Assembly (NCBI GenBank): GCA_008360975.2
Contig: CM039183.1
Span: 35,641,850-35,705,849 of the forward strand
DNA: 64,000 nucleotides
Reading direction: 5' to 3'
From: Lichenostomus cassidix
Taxonomy: Eukaryota > Chordata > Aves > Passeriformes > Meliphagidae
The notes beneath the pieces were generated by a model, which saw only the letters and a program-made list of their open reading frames with translations, was not told where the DNA came from and did not search any database. Made by a program: the position numbers and the translations under genes. This document shows positions 61,900 through 64,000 of the stretch, one piece after another. Position 1 is the first letter of the stretch, and every line of letters begins with the position of its first letter.

Positions 61900-62527
61900 T
61901 GTAGGTTTAACAAGGGCGAGTACCAGGTTCTGCATGTGCAACAGAGCAACCCAGGTTGTGTGTGTAGAGTGGGGAATGAGATGCTGGAGAGCAGTGCCAC
62001 AGAAAGGGACCTGTGGGTCCTGGTGGATGGCAAGTTGAACATGAGCCAGCAGTGCCCTGGCAGCCAGGAGGGAAAACCCTGTCCTGGGGGCATCAGGCAC
62101 AGCATTGCCATTTGGGCAAGGGAGGGGATTGTCCTGATCTGCTCTGTGCTGGGGCAGCCTCACCTGAGGTGCTGGGGGCAGTTTTGGGTGCCACAATATA
62201 AAAATGACGTTAAGCTCTTAGAGAGTGTCCGAAGGAGGGCCATGAGGATGGTGAAGGGCCTTGAGGAGAAGACAAATGAGGGGCAGCTGTGGTCACTTGG
62301 TCTATTAAGCCTGGAGAAGAAGAAACTGAGGGGAGACCTCATTGTGTTCTTGAACAGACTCCTCAGGAAAGTGATCACAACACCAAGCTTGACGGAGTCC
62401 AAGAAATGTTTGGACAATGCTCTCAGGCCCATGGTGTGACTCTTGGGATGTCTTGCACTGAGCCAGGAGTTTGACTCTGTTGATCCTGCTGGGCCTCTTC
62501 CAACTCAGAATATTCTATAATTCTCTA
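61900..62527 (+). mobile_element. CR1-type LINE, 3' end including tail
   Basis: The best preserved CR1 copy here. The frame 61843-62439 encodes the reverse transcriptase C-terminal part: SSATERDLWVLVDGKLNMSQ, then a CWGQFWVPQYKNDVKLLESV region, then LSLEKKKLRGDL. The 3' UTR ends with CCTCTTCCAACTCAGAATAT and ATTCTATAATTCTCTAA, the CR1 terminal repeat. It is truncated at the 5' end, as usual for CR1. Confidence 0.92.
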
Positions 62528-62529
62528 AG

Positions 62530-64000
62530 GGCATAAAAGCCCTAGACACAGACAAGAGCTAAGACAGGACTTTTATTTAACATAATTTCATTCTTCAATT
62601 AATTTAATTGCTTTTCATATTTTTATAGAACAATGTTCGGGGTTATTTCTGAAAACACAATGTAATGAGTCAGACTGCATTTCTTCACTTACAATCATGC
62701 CTGTGCTCCTTCTACTTGTCTCTGCCAGGTATGTGATTCACCCAAGAGAGCTTTGAAGTCTGCTCTGGAGTAAAAAGCAGGGTAGCCACATCAACAAGAT
62801 ATAGCAGCTGAAGTAATTAGCCTTAACAGCGTCTGGAAGAGACACTCCCGAGCCTGTCTGAGATAGTGTGTTCATGTATTGTATTTCATGGTTACTGAAA
62901 TCCACAGAAGACACTGACTTTGGAGCTGGTGTGACAGCACTAGCGAGGTGCTCAGCAGGAGTTAATGAGTGATCTTGTGGCACTGCATTGTAACTTGCAC
63001 TGCAGGAGACCAGTGTAATAAAACTCAAGGAAGGAGAAGGCAATTTCTTTCACAAAATGTCAAAGGAGTTGATTTTACCCATTCAAACTCATTCTCTCAT
63101 GAACTTCATTTGCTCACACTCTACACACACAGGCTCTTAAAGCACCTCTTAGCCTGGACCTCTGTGCATCCAAGTGATCTGCCCACTGGTGGGGCACCTG
63201 TGAGATTCTGTCTTCTGAGTCCTCATCATGGCTCTAGGGTTATTTTTGATTACCAATGGCTAATTAGTTATTGGACAGATCTTTTACATCATTTAGGAAT
63301 CAGGGCTGCAGTGGGGCACTCCTTTTCTACAGCCTGTCTTCCTGATTGGTAACAGAAAAAGGAACATCACAATAGGGTGTGCAGTGATGTAGTTTGAGTG
63401 CTAAAAAAGGAAGGACAAGGCATGGTACATACCTTTCAGCTCTTACATTTTAATTGGAGGCTAAAGCATATATCACCTGATTAATAATCTAAGAACTGAA
63501 CTACAAAGACTAACAGAATATTGTGATTTACTTGGAGAATCAAACAGAAACTTGAAATACAGTCATAGACAATAGTAGAGTGAATCAGTGAATATATTGA
63601 CAGGACCAAATTATTAGAAAAATAGACTTCTAAGAGCAATGTACTTTCTACAGACTTGCAATAAGGATAGAAAAAGTTAATCATAGTGGGTTAGAATGGA
63701 AAACTCCATACTACAGAGTTGAAGAACTGAAGAGTTCATTGCAAGGGAAGCGTACTGACTGTTTTTATTAGGAAGGCACTATTAGGTTGGGAATATGTAT
63801 GAAATTTTGAATTTAATCTCAGTTCACTATATTATCTGGAAATTGGACCTAGATATTTCCTAAATTATTTTTAGTGAATTTTCTGTCTCACCATTTATCC
63901 ACATTACAGTCAAATCCACTTTCTATGAGTTCCTTCAGAGTCTGGGACTGGTGCTGAAGGCAAACCCATTAGGCAGGAGAATGTATCCTCCAAAGGGCAG
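62530..64000. other. End of window, nothing recognised
   Basis: No exon, RNA gene or repeat that I can support. Confidence 0.4.

Overview
The window reads as a bird genome. It has compact vertebrate genes with short introns and canonical GT/AG splice sites, a large CpG island, sparse interspersed repeats, and three 3' fragments of CR1-type LINEs whose tails follow the avian ATTCTATRATTCT pattern. I cannot name the species; the LTR-like blocks would fit a songbird, but that is a guess.

Layout. 1-5,100 holds the 3' part of POLH (translesion DNA polymerase eta, + strand). 7,190-17,810 holds complete GTPBP2 (- strand, 12 coding exons), convergent with POLH. 17,200-19,300 is a CpG-island bidirectional promoter shared with MAD2L1BP (p31comet, + strand, 19,045-20,347). 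20,690-21,060 is a degraded duplicate of pieces of GTPBP2 intron 1 and of that promoter. 22,491-29,438 holds EPHX1 (microsomal epoxide hydrolase, - strand, 8 recognised coding exons). 32,080-32,610 is a CR1 fragment. 33,900-35,650 is a repeat block: two LTR-like segments and a satellite-like A-B-B-A array with telomere-like cores. 35,892-49,614 holds a plasminogen-family gene (- strand). 49,750-64,000 has no recognisable gene apart from two CR1 remnants.

Most notable is the plasminogen-family gene. Eleven exons match plasminogen exon for exon (signal peptide, two PAN exons, then kringles 1-4 as two exons each), all in frame and with the structural cysteines kept. Kringle 5 and nearly all of the protease domain are missing: only about 0.9 kb separates the second kringle 4 exon from a damaged last protease exon that lacks the catalytic serine. 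The locus would therefore encode a secreted protein of about 490 residues with PAN-kringle 1-4 architecture, in effect a germline counterpart of angiostatin, or it is a recently truncated pseudogene whose front half still looks intact.

POLH, GTPBP2 and MAD2L1BP keep the neighbour order known from mammals (human 6p21). EPHX1 (human 1q42) and the plasminogen family (human 6q26) are joined to them here, and both joints contain duplicated or repetitive debris. The genes share no pathway: DNA damage bypass, ribosome rescue, spindle checkpoint silencing, xenobiotic detoxification and fibrinolysis/angiogenesis are simply neighbours.
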